Assembly: GCF_018638295.1 (NCBI RefSeq)
Contig: NZ_JABTTS010000029.1
Span: 67,144 to 131,143 of the forward strand
Direction of reading: 5' to 3'
DNA length: 64,000 nt
DNA from: Streptomyces sp. CHD11
GTDB lineage: Bacteria; Actinomycetota; Actinomycetes; Streptomycetales; Streptomycetaceae
Shown: positions 28,108 to 37,629 of the stretch, in pieces
Numbering within the stretch: the first letter of the stretch is position 1
Layout of the letters: each line of letters starts with the position of its first letter
Program-made: the position numbers and the translations under genes
The notes under the pieces: model-generated
What the model was told of the DNA's origin: nothing
Database searches by the model: none
What the model saw: the letters and a program-made list of their open reading frames with translations, nothing else

Positions 28108-29519
28108 TTCCGCAGCAGCTTTCCGGCACGTTCGCGCAGCACCGTGACGGCGTCGGTCGCCGCCTTCTCGGCCCGCACGCCGGCCTTGTCGGTCGTCCCC
28201 CCGGCCCATGCCCCGGCATGCACGGCGACGTTCTTCTTCCGCACGGTCCGTTCGACGGCGAGCGGCTGGAGCAGGAACTCCCCGGCGTCCCAGCGCAGCA
28301 GTCCGACGCAGGCACCGGACGAGGCGATGGCCTCCGGCGTCAGCGGACCGGCCGCCGGCACCCGGTCGACGTCCACGGCGAGACGCCGCCCGGCGATGTC
28401 GAAGGCCACCCCGTCCTCGCCGTCCGCCACCCCGTACCCCTCCACCAGCACCGGCACGGCGATCCGCACCGGATGCCGGTCCAGCGGCGCGACCGCGGCG
28501 GCGACCGCCGTGGGCAACGCCACCCGCGCGGTGGTGAACACCTCGGCCGGCTCACCCGACCGCGCCCGGGCGTCGTCCCAGACCAGATCGCCCTCGGCGG
28601 TGACGGGCATCGCGTCCAGCTCCACGGCCCGCCCCTCACTCACCGCCGCCAGCAGGGACATGCGCGGCCGGAGCAGCTGCCACAGCCCGGCCCCGACGAC
28701 CGTGTCGGGCTTCGGCGCGGACACACTGGCCCGCACCAGCCGCGCCGCACCCCCGTCCGCCGGCTCGAACACCGCATGGACCTGTGCCTGTACGGCGGTG
28801 GCATGCTCCTGGACGTCCACGCCGAGCGGCAGCAGACGCCCGGTCACCTCCGCGAGGGCCGGGGCGGACACCGCGCCGGGCAGCGTCAGCAGCACGGCCC
28901 GCGACCACAGATCCGCCCACCGGCGCACCGGAACCCGCTCCAGGGACGCCCCGGGACAGGAAGCGGCGAGTTCGGCGGCGAAGCCGTCGAGCAGCGCGGC
29001 CAGCCGGCGCAGACCCGGCTCGGGCAGCATCGCGGACACCACGGGCGCGGCTCCGGCGACCAGTTCGTGGTCGATGCCGCGCCACCCGGCCCGCGCCAGA
29101 TCGCACAGCCAACTCCGGGCGGCCACCAGCAGATTGGCCGCGGGTTCCACCTCCACGCCCGCGACGGAGCCCTCCGCGTCCGCGGCGTCGTCCGCCCCGG
29201 CGGCGCGCGGCCGCCCGACGGCCTCCTCGACCCGGGCGGCGAGCGCGTCGTGCACGGAACCGAGCAGCGCGGTGCGCGCGGCGGCGAGCGCCACGAAGTG
29301 ATCCTCACCGGCCGCACCGGCAGCGGTCTTCTCCGCGGCCTCCGCGACCCGCCCGGCCAGGGGCGACCCGGCGACCGCGTCGGCCAGCCCGGCGAGCCCG
29401 GCGGCCTGCGCCGGCCGCGGACGCAACAGCCCGTCGACGAGTGCCCCGTCGAAACCGTCCACGGCGGCGAGCGCCTCGTCCAGCCCCTCGACGGCGTCGC
29501 TCAGCAGATCGGCACGCAT
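28104..29519 (-). CDS. Unknown helical protein of the MoxR-vWA operon
   Basis: A 471-aa Ala/Val/Leu-rich protein with no membrane segment and no motif I recognise. It contains several helical repeats in the first half (LADAVAGSPLAGRVAEAAEK, LVAARSWLCDLARAGWRGID, LRRLAALLDGFAAELAAS) and a more beta-rich second half (VRIAVPVLVEGYGV, VAFDIAGRRLAVDVDRVPA). ATG 29519 overlaps the SWIM gene stop and its stop overlaps the vWA start, so all three are coupled. In the E. coli system the SWIM protein YehQ is much longer than the 172-aa SWIM protein here. This gene may be the detached remainder of that protein, which is inference from size and position. Confidence 0.75.
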   Translation of the reverse strand: MRADLLSDAVEGLDEALAAVDGFDGALVDGLLRPRPAQAAGLAGLADAVAGSPLAGRVAEAAEKTAAGAAGEDHFVALAAARTALLGSVHDALAARVEEAVGRPRAAGADDAADAEGSVAGVEVEPAANLLVAARSWLCDLARAGWRGIDHELVAGAAPVVSAMLPEPGLRRLAALLDGFAAELAASCPGASLERVPVRRWADLWSRAVLLTLPGAVSAPALAEVTGRLLPLGVDVQEHATAVQAQVHAVFEPADGGAARLVRASVSAPKPDTVVGAGLWQLLRPRMSLLAAVSEGRAVELDAMPVTAEGDLVWDDARARSGEPAEVFTTARVALPTAVAAAVAPLDRHPVRIAVPVLVEGYGVADGEDGVAFDIAGRRLAVDVDRVPAAGPLTPEAIASSGACVGLLRWDAGEFLLQPLAVERTVRKKNVAVHAGAWAGGTTDKAGVRAEKAATDAVTVLRERAGKLLRK

Positions 29520-30037
29520 CAGGCCACCGCCCTCGTCGTCGGGAACCACTGCATCTCCGGCAGCGCGGCGGTGGCCGGCGCGAGCTCGAGATACGCCAGA
29601 TGCCGCAGGAACCGGCTGAACACCTGAGCCGCCGCCGCACGGTCCCCCTGCGCGGGCCGGGTGTCGAACATGGCACTGAAGACGGTGTGCCCGTCCGGGT
29701 CCTCGCCGGTGACCTCGACCTTCAGGTACCGGGCCACCCGCTCCACCCCGTACTGCAGCACGGACTCGTCGACGAGCGCGCGTATGTGGTTGCAGAAACC
29801 GCCCCGCGCCCCGCCGCACGGACGGTTGTTGTTGGTGCTGCACGCGAAGGCGTACGTTCCCGCCTCCACCGACGACACATACACCCGCCCGATGTCCGAC
29901 CCGCTGGACACCACACCCTGCAGCCGCCCGTCCGCCAGCTCGGCGAACGGCACCTTGGCGAGCTTCCGGGGCCGCGCGGGCGGCACCACCCGTGTCGTGC
30001 TCGACCTCTCCCAGACGGACAACGCACCATCTCCCAT
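29519..30037 (-). CDS. SWIM zinc-finger protein (YehQ N-terminal-like)
   Basis: A 172-aa protein with a SWIM-type zinc site formed by C66, C74, C82 and H84 (AFACSTNNNRPC, then GGFCNHIRAL). SWIM domains bind nucleic acid or protein. The C-terminal part (residues 88-172) is helical. The start is uncertain: ATG 30037 gives a compact protein beginning MGDGALSVWERS, but no clear ribosome site precedes it, and a GTG at 30178 would add 47 residues of lower quality. It is the first gene of the operon, so its promoter lies in 30038-30287, shared with the divergent glycosidase gene. Confidence 0.8.
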   Translation of the reverse strand: MGDGALSVWERSSTTRVVPPARPRKLAKVPFAELADGRLQGVVSSGSDIGRVYVSSVEAGTYAFACSTNNNRPCGGARGGFCNHIRALVDESVLQYGVERVARYLKVEVTGEDPDGHTVFSAMFDTRPAQGDRAAAAQVFSRFLRHLAYLELAPATAALPEMQWFPTTRAVA

Positions 30038-30287
30038 GCATGCGAAAGGGGATGCCCTCGCCGGACCGGCGGGACTGGAGACGAATCTAGCGATGACCAC
30101 TGACAACGCCCCCGGAGCGGGCCCCGGCTTCCGCCGGGCGTTCTTGACGTGCGGCGGAACCGGTCGATACTTGTCCACCGTGCGTCAAGTGACTGTTCGT
30201 GTCCCTGTCAGCACGGGGTGAGAGCGTGAACGCATGGTTCCACCGGGATGCCGTTCCCTCAGATCCCCATCTCTCCAGGCGGTACAG

Positions 30288-31904
30288 ATGAAGAAGAGAG
30301 TGTGCGGTGCGGGCGCCGTCCTCGGCGTGGTCCTCGCCATGACCGCACTGCCGGCCCCCGCATCGGCCGACACCCGCACCGGAAGACCCGCGGCCCTGCC
30401 CCTGGGCCCGTCCGACCTGACCGAGACACGGACCACGCGCACCCTGCAGCCGGGCCTGACCCTCACCCGTATCGTGCGCGGCGTCCGTGACCCGGCCCAC
30501 CACTGGACCGTCGAGGCGTCCATCCCCGGCGGTGACACCTCCCCCGACCCCGACGCACCCCCGACCACCCTCAAGGACCGGACCAGCGCCGACGAACTGG
30601 CCGCCGAACTGCGAAGCGCCGGCTTCGAGACACGGGTGGAGCGGGTGACCACACCGAGGACGGCCGACTACGCCGGCGGGACCCTCGGCTGGCGGGTCCG
30701 TGTCGGCACCTTCGGCGAGCAGTCCGCCGCGACCGCGGAACGCACCCGTCTCAGAACCGCCGGATTCACCGGAGCGGTCACCTACACCGGCTGGGACGGT
30801 GAGACCACCGACCGCGGCCCCTGGCGCCTCGACGTCCTCACCCTCGACCCCCGCGTCTTCCGCGGCACCCTCGACGCCGCCCACGGCCCCGACCTGGAGA
30901 ACCGCGAGACCACCAGCGCACTGGCGAACGCCGCCGGCGCCACCGCGGCGGTCAACGCCGGCTTCTTCGTCCTCGACCCACGCTCCGGCGCCCCCGGCGA
31001 CCCGGCCGGCGTGGGCCTGTACGACGGCCGCCTGCTCAGCGAACCGGTGAACGGACGCCCCGGCCTGGTCGTCCACGACAACGGCCGCCGCACGCAGATC
31101 ACCCGCCTCACCTGGCAGGGCACGGTCACCTCCGGCCGCGCCTCCCTGACCCTGAACGGCGTCAACCGCGTACCGGGCCTGATCAGGAACTGCGGCGGCA
31201 GCGCGGGCGACACCCCGACCGCGCTCCCTCTCCACGACGTGACCTGCACCAACCCCGACCAACTCGTCGCCTTCACACCCGACTACGGCACCAGCACACC
31301 CGACGGCGAGGGCACGGAGGCAGTACTGGACGCCGACGACCGGGTCGTCGAACTGCGCACCCCGCGCGGCGGCCCCCTCCCGGCAGGCGGCAGTTCGGTC
31401 CAGGCGACCGGCCAACGCGTCGCGGAACTCGTGGAGTCGGCCCGGCCGGGTGACCGCCTGCGCATCCGGACCACCCTGCTGGACGACCGCGGACAGCGCG
31501 TGTCCCCGTCCACGAGGACGAACATCGTCAACGCGGGCCCGGAACTCGTGCGCGACGGACGGCTGCACGTCACTCCCGCCACCGACGGCATGGTGCACCC
31601 CGGCGATCCGAGCTGGTACTACGGCTGGGTGCACAAGCGCAATCCGCGTACCCTGGCCGGAGTCGACGCCTCCGGCCGCACGGTTCTCGTCACCGCCGAC
31701 GGCCGCAGCACCGACTCCCTCGGACTCGGCATCACCGAGGGCGCGAAGGTCGCCCGGTCCCTCGGCCTGCGCGACGCGGTCAACCTCGACGGCGGCGGCT
31801 CCACGACGATGGTGGCGAACGGTACCGTGATCAACGCCCCGTCCGACGCGGCGGGCGAACGCCCGGTAGGGGACGCCCTGTTGATTCTGCCCCGCAGGAA
31901 CTGA
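30288..31904 (+). CDS. Secreted phosphodiester glycosidase (NAGPA domain) with SPOR-like region
   Basis: A 538-aa exported protein. Residues 1-28 are a Sec signal (MKKRVCGAGAVLG, cleavage after ASA). Residues about 95-180 look like SPOR-type repeats (SADELAAELRSAGFETRVER, LGWRVRVGTFGEQSAATAER), which bind denuded glycan strands. The C-terminal half is a phosphodiester glycosidase domain: AAVNAGFFVLDP, VGLYDGRLLSEP, GPELVRDGRL and the signature VNLDGGGSTTM near residue 505. Related enzymes uncap GlcNAc-1-phosphodiesters; in Streptomyces a cell-wall polymer is a reasonable but unproven substrate. ATG 30288 is chosen over an upstream in-frame ATG because it starts the signal peptide. Confidence 0.88.
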   Translation: MKKRVCGAGAVLGVVLAMTALPAPASADTRTGRPAALPLGPSDLTETRTTRTLQPGLTLTRIVRGVRDPAHHWTVEASIPGGDTSPDPDAPPTTLKDRTSADELAAELRSAGFETRVERVTTPRTADYAGGTLGWRVRVGTFGEQSAATAERTRLRTAGFTGAVTYTGWDGETTDRGPWRLDVLTLDPRVFRGTLDAAHGPDLENRETTSALANAAGATAAVNAGFFVLDPRSGAPGDPAGVGLYDGRLLSEPVNGRPGLVVHDNGRRTQITRLTWQGTVTSGRASLTLNGVNRVPGLIRNCGGSAGDTPTALPLHDVTCTNPDQLVAFTPDYGTSTPDGEGTEAVLDADDRVVELRTPRGGPLPAGGSSVQATGQRVAELVESARPGDRLRIRTTLLDDRGQRVSPSTRTNIVNAGPELVRDGRLHVTPATDGMVHPGDPSWYYGWVHKRNPRTLAGVDASGRTVLVTADGRSTDSLGLGITEGAKVARSLGLRDAVNLDGGGSTTMVANGTVINAPSDAAGERPVGDALLILPRRN

Positions 31905-31970
31905 CCCCCGCCCCCACCACGGATCCGCGCAGCCGCCCACGCCGACGCAGCACACACCCCGGGAGCCGCC

Positions 31971-32999
31971 GTGCACGTGCCCGTGACCACCGTCTTGAAC
32001 GGCAGAGGCCGTCTTCTGCTCGTCCTCGCCCTGCTGCTGGCCGTCCTCACCCCGACCGCCCCCGCGCTGGCCGGCGCGGGGGAGCAGGCCGGGGCCGCCC
32101 GTCAGACACCGTCGCGCGGCGCCGAGGTCGTCGACGTCACCCAGGTCGCCGACCGCCAGGTGGATCTGTCCGTCCGCTCCACGGCCCTCGGCGGCCGGAC
32201 GGTGAAGGTACGCCTCCTCACCCCCGACGGCTGGAATCCGGACGGCCGCCGGCAACACTGGCCCACCTTCTGGCTGTTGCATGGCTGCTGCGGCGACTAC
32301 ACGTCCTGGACCGCCATGACCGACGTGGCGCAGACCGAGAGCCTGCGCGACGTGCTCGTCGTCATGCCCGAGGCCGGCTGGAACGGCTGGTACAGCGACT
32401 GGTGGAACCACGGCGAGGGCGGCGACCCCGCCTGGGAGACCTTCCACACCGTCGAACTGCGCCACCTCCTGGAGCGCGACTGGGGCGCGAGCCGCAACCG
32501 CGTCGTCGCCGGCCTGTCGATGGGAGGCCAGGGCGCCCTCCTGTACGCCGCCCGCCACCCCGGCATGTTCAAGGCCACCGCCGCCTACTCCGGCTCCGCG
32601 CACCCGCTCCTCGACGACGAGTCGGTCGACCGCATCCTGGGCCTCTTCGCCGGCCAGGACAACGACCCGCTGCGCGTCTGGGGCGATCCCGTCGCACAGC
32701 GGCGCATCTGGCGGGCCCACGACCCCGTCCACCTCGCCAAGCGCCTCAAGTCCCTGCCCGTGTACCTGTCCTGCGGCGACGGCACCACCGGGCCCCTCGA
32801 CCGGCCGGGCGCCACCAGCGCCCTCGAGGCCGACTTCAACCGCCAGAACCACGCACTGGCCGCCGAGCTGGAGCGCGTCGGCGCGAAACGCGTCACCACC
32901 CACTTCTACGGCCCCGGCACCCACACCTGGGCCTACTGGCAACGCGAACTGCACGCCTCGCTCCCGATGCTGCTCGGCGCCCTGCGGGTGCGCGGCTGA
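31971..32999 (+). CDS. Secreted esterase of the antigen 85-like alpha/beta-hydrolase family
   Basis: A 342-aa exported hydrolase. GTG 31971 has GGGAG upstream and begins a signal peptide (LLLVLALLLAVLTPTAPALAG). The alpha/beta-hydrolase fold shows the oxyanion strand FWLLHGCCGDYTSW, MPEAGWNGWYSDWW and the nucleophile elbow GLSMGGQGAL with Ser183. A late His in PGTHTWAYWQREL completes the triad; an Asp between them is likely. The family includes mycolyltransferases, esterase D-like and acetyl xylan esterases; in a non-mycolate organism an esterase of cell-surface or plant glycans is more likely. It follows the phosphodiester glycosidase by 66 nt and may share its promoter. Confidence 0.88.
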   Translation: MHVPVTTVLNGRGRLLLVLALLLAVLTPTAPALAGAGEQAGAARQTPSRGAEVVDVTQVADRQVDLSVRSTALGGRTVKVRLLTPDGWNPDGRRQHWPTFWLLHGCCGDYTSWTAMTDVAQTESLRDVLVVMPEAGWNGWYSDWWNHGEGGDPAWETFHTVELRHLLERDWGASRNRVVAGLSMGGQGALLYAARHPGMFKATAAYSGSAHPLLDDESVDRILGLFAGQDNDPLRVWGDPVAQRRIWRAHDPVHLAKRLKSLPVYLSCGDGTTGPLDRPGATSALEADFNRQNHALAAELERVGAKRVTTHFYGPGTHTWAYWQRELHASLPMLLGALRVRG

Positions 33000-33181
33000 C
33001 GCGCCCAGACCCACGGCGCGGGCAGGACCGCGCCAACCGTGCCGCCTGCCGACACCGCTGAGGACCCGGACCCGCACGGCGGGGGCGGTCAGCAGTGGCT
33101 GCTGGTCACGCCGTTCGTGCTACCGGAGGACGGCTCCTGACGGCCGGCGCACGCACCACGACCGCGACTCGCCCCCGGTCC

Positions 33182-34087
33182 TCAGCCGACGAGGGCTTCG
33201 GTGATCTGCCGGGAGGTCTGGGCGGCGATCCCGGGGTTGACGGCGGCGTAGGAGGTGTAGGCGTTGAGGCCGGTGGCCAGGGCCCAGCCGCGGCCCCGCA
33301 GCCAGGTGGCCTCGTCGACGCCCAGCGCTTCGCGGAAGACGGCCCGGCTGCGGGCCGTCATCAGGGTGAAGGCGATCATCAGGTCGCGGGCCGGGTCGCC
33401 GACGCCCAGTCCGCCGAAGTCGAGGACGGCGCTGAGCCGTCCCCCGTGGGTCAGCAGGTTGCCGGTGTGGAAGTCGCCGTGGAACCAGACCGGCGGGCCG
33501 TGCCAGAGGGGGGCGTCGAGTGCCGCGTCCCACAGTCGGGTCATCGCCCCGGCATCGAAGACGCCGTCGACCCGGGCGATGGCGGCCCGCGTCGCGGTGT
33601 CCCGGTCGGCCGGCGGACCGCCGGTGAGGTCCTCGGGGAGACGGCCGGCCCCGGTGACCGCCTCGGGCGGGGGGAAGCCCTGCAACGCGGTCAGGAACCG
33701 CGCCAGTTCGACGGCGGCCGTCGCCGAGTCCGCCAGAGTCTCCACGGTCGCCACCTCCCCGTCCAGCCACCGGGACACCGCCCACGGCCACGGATAGCCG
33801 AAGGCGGGCTCACCCACCCCCACCGGCGCCGGAATCGTCAGCGGCAGATGCGGGGCGAGCAGGGGCAGCCACCGTGACTCCTTCCTGGCCTGCCCGATCG
33901 CCCCGGCGTGACGGGGCAGCCGCACGGCCAGTTCGTCGCCCAGCCGGTAGATCACATGATCCAGGCCGGCCGGGTCGAGCAGCTCCAGCGGCAGCGCCGC
34001 CCACTGCGGAAACTGCGCGTCCACCAGACGCCTGGCCAGCGCGGCGTCGATCGCGGGGCGGGTCTCCAGGGCTTCGCTGGATGCCAA
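33182..34087 (-). CDS. Aminoglycoside phosphotransferase family protein
   Basis: A 301-aa APH/choline-kinase-fold enzyme. The catalytic loop is WFHGDFHTGNLL and the metal motif is AVLDFGGLGVGDPARDL; the N-lobe shows HVIYRLGDELAVRLPRH and KESRWLPLLAPHLP. The start was set to TTG 34087 because AGGAG lies 5 nt upstream and the length then fits the family; an open extension to 34204 has poor sequence. Such proteins phosphorylate antibiotics or other small hydroxyl compounds, so resistance cannot be assumed. It lies downstream of, and on the same strand as, the GH81 gene, with a 250-nt gap. Confidence 0.85.
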   Translation of the reverse strand: MASSEALETRPAIDAALARRLVDAQFPQWAALPLELLDPAGLDHVIYRLGDELAVRLPRHAGAIGQARKESRWLPLLAPHLPLTIPAPVGVGEPAFGYPWPWAVSRWLDGEVATVETLADSATAAVELARFLTALQGFPPPEAVTGAGRLPEDLTGGPPADRDTATRAAIARVDGVFDAGAMTRLWDAALDAPLWHGPPVWFHGDFHTGNLLTHGGRLSAVLDFGGLGVGDPARDLMIAFTLMTARSRAVFREALGVDEATWLRGRGWALATGLNAYTSYAAVNPGIAAQTSRQITEALVG

Positions 34088-34337
34088 GGCAGCTCCTGAT
34101 GTCGGCCCGCTCCGGACGGCGGACGGCCATGACCCATCACACCGAGCGGACCGGCGCCCTGTCGACCGGTTTTCGCGACGCACGGTGGTTCTCGACCGAA
34201 TCATCCGTGTCCGCCGGGAACTTCACCTGTCTGCCTGTCCTGCCTCGACCGGTCGCCCCGCGAGTCCCGGCCAGGCTCGTGCCGGTGCGGCGGAGACCGG
34301 CTGTGCGCCGGTCCCCGCCGCGGTGCTTTCGGGTGTG

Positions 34338-37133
34338 TCAGCTGTACGGGATGACCAGCACGGACCTGTCGGTGCCCGTCTGGAGCTTCGAGGTGCCGTT
34401 GCCGATGGCGTTCCACACCTCGAGGCGAACGGTGCCGCCGTCGAGGTTGCCCGGGGTGCCCGTGGACGCCTTGAGACCGCGCGCCTGCGTGTACTCCTCC
34501 CATCCGGTGACCGGGTCGGTCGCGAAGTAGTGGTACGTCTCGGTCCGGTCGAAGCTGCCGTCGCCGGTGAAGTCGTAGCTGATCCGGGCCTGCTGGCCCA
34601 GCCCGACCGTGCTGCCCGCGTCCACCTGGAGCCGGAAGGCGGTCTGCGCGCCCGGGGCGAGCGTGCCGTTCACTCCGCGGATCTCGTAGACGAGGGGCTG
34701 GTACGGGGTGCCGTCACGGTTGGCGCCGCCGGCGGAGGCGAGGGTGTCGCTGCCCGCCGCGCCGCCCGTCGCGGTGGTCAGGACGCCACCACCGCGGAGC
34801 TGGAAGGTGTTCCCGGTCGGCGGGTCCGGGTCCGGGTCCGGGTCGGGGTCGGGGCCCGGGTCCGTGGACCCGCTTCCGGTGCCGGTCGCGGTGGAACGGG
34901 CCGGTACGGACAGGGTCTTGCCGTCGGAGAAGGTCACGGTGCGGGCCGTGGCGGCGTGGTTGTGGGCCGCGTAGGTCCGGGTCGTGCCCTTGGTGAAGAC
35001 GGCGGAGGTGGGGATGTCACCGGTCACGGTGGCGTCCGGTGCGCCGAGGGTGTCGAGGGTGGTGAGCCAGTGGTAGGTGTGCGCCTTCGACTCGCCCTCC
35101 TCCGGTGTGTAGCCCGCGTGGCCCGCGTCCCACTTCGCCTTGGCCGCGGCAGGGTCGGCGAAGGACTCGAACTCCCAGAGGAGATCGCGCCATTCGACGG
35201 CCGGACCGCCGTTCTCCCGCTCCATCTCGGCGATGTTGCGCCGGACGGCGGCCTTCTCGCCGCCGAGGTGGAGCGAACCACCGGTCACGGGGAGGACGTT
35301 GATGCCGTGGATCTCCTCGGGGTTGGCCGTCCACCAGGTGGCGTAGGCGGCGCCGCTGCCCCACACCATGCCGGCGGTGTCGTGACGGAACGAGGACGGG
35401 AAGACCTGCTCGTCGGCGTCGAACCAGTACTGGGCGATCGACTCCGACTCGGTGGTCAGCAGGAACGTACCGAGGTCACGCAGCGAGGTGTCGCCGGTGG
35501 CGGACCCCCACAGGATGAGGGCGGTGCTCAGGTTGGTGGACTCGGAGGAGGACTCCTGGTTGTTGCCGGCGGCGAAGCCCTGGTGCCCGGAGGCCCAGCC
35601 GTGGCCCGCGTAGACGTCGAAGCCGCGCAGGAAGGGGTAGGCGGAGTCGGTACGGCTGGGGTTGACGGTGTCCCGCACGAGGGTCTTGACCATGCCGCCC
35701 CAGGCGGACTCGGCGGCCCACGCCTGGTCGTACTGGGCGACGATCGCCGCCGCGAAGACGTAGTAGCCGTAGTGGAAGTGGTGGTCGTTCAGTTCGGTGT
35801 CACTGCCGTAGGAGGCGGGGTAGCCGGTGAGCGTCTTCCAGTCCTTGTCGTAGCTGAACTCGCTGGCGCCGCCCGCCGTGAACCACTCCTGGAGCTTGCC
35901 CTTCATCAGGCCGAGCATCCGGTCGCGGACGGCGGTCTCACCGATCTGGTCGGCCACCGGCACGAGTTGGGCGAGGCGGCCGAGGGCCTTGCCGGTCCAG
36001 TACGTGTCGGAGGCGCCGGAGAAGGGGTCGGAGGCGTTCACGACCTCGTTCAGGTAGCCGCGCAGCCGGGCGGTGTCCACGCCGTTCGACCTGGGCAGCG
36101 CGGGAAGCGCCGCCGCCGCCTTCTGGCTGGTGGTGAAGGAGGCCGACTCGCGGACCTTCATGGTGCCGCGCGGTGAGACGTAGGTGTAGGAGGTGAGGGG
36201 GTCCGTGGTGTGCAGCCACTGGTGGCGGTAGAGGGCCTGGAGCGTGCCCCGCTCGGTGCCTTCCTTCGCCTCGGTGGTGAGCGTGTAGGTGGCCCCGACG
36301 GTGCCCCCGGTGTAGTTCCAGGACACCTTGGAGCCGGTGACGAAGCTGTAGGCGTACTTCTTGAACGTCGCCAGCGCGTCCGTGGAGGGCAGCACGGCGA
36401 CGGAGAAGTAGTCCTTGGAACCGAGACCCGCGGTGACGGTGGATCCGGCGACGTTCCAGTCGCTGCCGGTCGGCGCGAAGAGGGCGTAGTGGTGCCCGGC
36501 GACGGTGATGCCGAGGACGTTGCCCTGGTCGGCGAAGACGGCAGGGGTGCCGGCGGTGGTGATCTGGGCGTTGCCGCCGGAGCCCTTGGCGTATACGAAC
36601 GGCGAGCCGTGGCCGATGGTGGTGCGCAGGGTGCGGGCGCCGTCGGACCAGTAGGGGGTGACCGTCCAGTCGGACCAGTCGTCGGCCTTGGTGTCGGGGG
36701 AGTTGAGGCCGGTCAGTCCGATGGTGAGGTCGCGCTTGTGGGCGTACTCGTACTGGCGGCCCTCACCGACGATCGCGGGTGTCGTCGGGTAGCCGACGTC
36801 GAGCCCGCCGGCCGTGGCCTGGTAGGTGAGGGGGTGGCCGTACATGGGGGTCGAGTACGGGTTGTCGCCGTAGCGCTGGAAGGCCAGGGAGGACCACCAG
36901 TCGTTGGTGGGCACCGGCCGGTCCTTGGCGGCGGCGGTCACCTTGGGGGTGACCGGCGCTCCGGTGTTGGTGGTGGGGCCCGACGTGCCGGGGGGCCGCG
37001 TGTCGGAGTAACTGCCGTTGCCCACAGGAATGGTGGCGGCGGCCGCCGGTGCGGCGGCCGGGCCGAGGCCGACGGCGGCGAGGGCTGAAGCCAGCAGCAG
37101 AACGGTTGCCGGTCTGGTGCGTGGGGATGGCAT
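34338..37133 (-). CDS. Secreted GH81 endo-1,3-beta-glucanase with C-terminal carbohydrate-binding domain
   Basis: A 931-aa exported enzyme. Residues 1-34 are a signal peptide (Ala-rich, ending PAAAAT). The GH81 catalytic region spans about 40-730, with PVPTNDWWSSL, DHHFHYGYYVFAAA, YAGHGWASGHQG and the catalytic-glutamate motif NQESSSES near residue 525. A linker of repeated Asp-Pro (about 770-785, from a 6-bp repeat near 34825-34865) leads to a C-terminal beta-sandwich of about 135 residues (YQPLVYEIRGVNG, RISYDFTGDGSFDRTETYHY). That sandwich matches beta-1,3-glucan-binding modules of the CBM56 type. It hydrolyses fungal-wall glucan or laminarin. A palindromic operator at 37165-37180 precedes it. 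Confidence 0.95.
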   Translation of the reverse strand: MPSPRTRPATVLLLASALAAVGLGPAAAPAAAATIPVGNGSYSDTRPPGTSGPTTNTGAPVTPKVTAAAKDRPVPTNDWWSSLAFQRYGDNPYSTPMYGHPLTYQATAGGLDVGYPTTPAIVGEGRQYEYAHKRDLTIGLTGLNSPDTKADDWSDWTVTPYWSDGARTLRTTIGHGSPFVYAKGSGGNAQITTAGTPAVFADQGNVLGITVAGHHYALFAPTGSDWNVAGSTVTAGLGSKDYFSVAVLPSTDALATFKKYAYSFVTGSKVSWNYTGGTVGATYTLTTEAKEGTERGTLQALYRHQWLHTTDPLTSYTYVSPRGTMKVRESASFTTSQKAAAALPALPRSNGVDTARLRGYLNEVVNASDPFSGASDTYWTGKALGRLAQLVPVADQIGETAVRDRMLGLMKGKLQEWFTAGGASEFSYDKDWKTLTGYPASYGSDTELNDHHFHYGYYVFAAAIVAQYDQAWAAESAWGGMVKTLVRDTVNPSRTDSAYPFLRGFDVYAGHGWASGHQGFAAGNNQESSSESTNLSTALILWGSATGDTSLRDLGTFLLTTESESIAQYWFDADEQVFPSSFRHDTAGMVWGSGAAYATWWTANPEEIHGINVLPVTGGSLHLGGEKAAVRRNIAEMERENGGPAVEWRDLLWEFESFADPAAAKAKWDAGHAGYTPEEGESKAHTYHWLTTLDTLGAPDATVTGDIPTSAVFTKGTTRTYAAHNHAATARTVTFSDGKTLSVPARSTATGTGSGSTDPGPDPDPDPDPDPPTGNTFQLRGGGVLTTATGGAAGSDTLASAGGANRDGTPYQPLVYEIRGVNGTLAPGAQTAFRLQVDAGSTVGLGQQARISYDFTGDGSFDRTETYHYFATDPVTGWEEYTQARGLKASTGTPGNLDGGTVRLEVWNAIGNGTSKLQTGTDRSVLVIPYS

Positions 37134-37164
37134 ACGTCACCTCAAGTCGTGACAGGGGGAGACT

Positions 37165-37180
37165 CTGAGAGCGCTCTCAG
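37165..37180. promoter_or_regulatory. LacI-family type operator upstream of the GH81 gene
   Basis: CTGAGAGCGCTCTCAG is a perfect 16-bp palindrome with the central GCGC typical of LacI-family sugar regulators of Streptomyces glycosidase genes. It lies 32 nt before the GH81 start. No LacI-type gene lies in the window. The remainder of 37181-37629 holds no gene I can support. Confidence 0.75.
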
Positions 37181-37629
37181 ATGGCCGGAACGTAAAGCCC
37201 ATGTAATGCACGTGTCAATGGCTTGAACACAACAGGCCCTGCCGAGCCCGCAATTCGTCATGTCTTCGATGCTCGCCCGAGCCGGTGCGGCGGGCCACAG
37301 GGAGGAGTGAGGGAGAGCCGGTGGGCAGGCGGATCCGGGCCCTTCCCGGCGTGATCGTGGGCTACGCCCCTGGTCGACGTTCCGCTCCGGCCCCGGTCCC
37401 GGCCCCCGCCCCGGCCGACGCCGCGGAGTTCGGCCGCCGCCCGGGTGTCACGTTGTCCCGATTGCTTCACGGTGCTGTTCCGTTAGGGACCCGGTGGCGC
37501 ACGCGCCGCGGGATCCCGGTTAACGTTCCTGGCCGCAGGGTCGTGCTCCCATGCGTCCGGATGTCCGGTGCGGCGGGGGAGCCTCCCTGTTTCATGTTCC
37601 CACTCTGACGAATCACGGGGGTACGGCGA

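Noticed and set aside
25558..29301. 1247-codon open frame on the plus strand opposite the AAA and vWA genes
   Set aside because: It spans several overlapping minus-strand genes with clear domains; its translation is low-complexity Arg/Gly/Pro.
33182..34204. Longer form of the phosphotransferase starting at ATG 34204
   Set aside because: The extra 39 residues are Arg/Ser-rich without family similarity, while TTG 34087 has a well-placed AGGAG.
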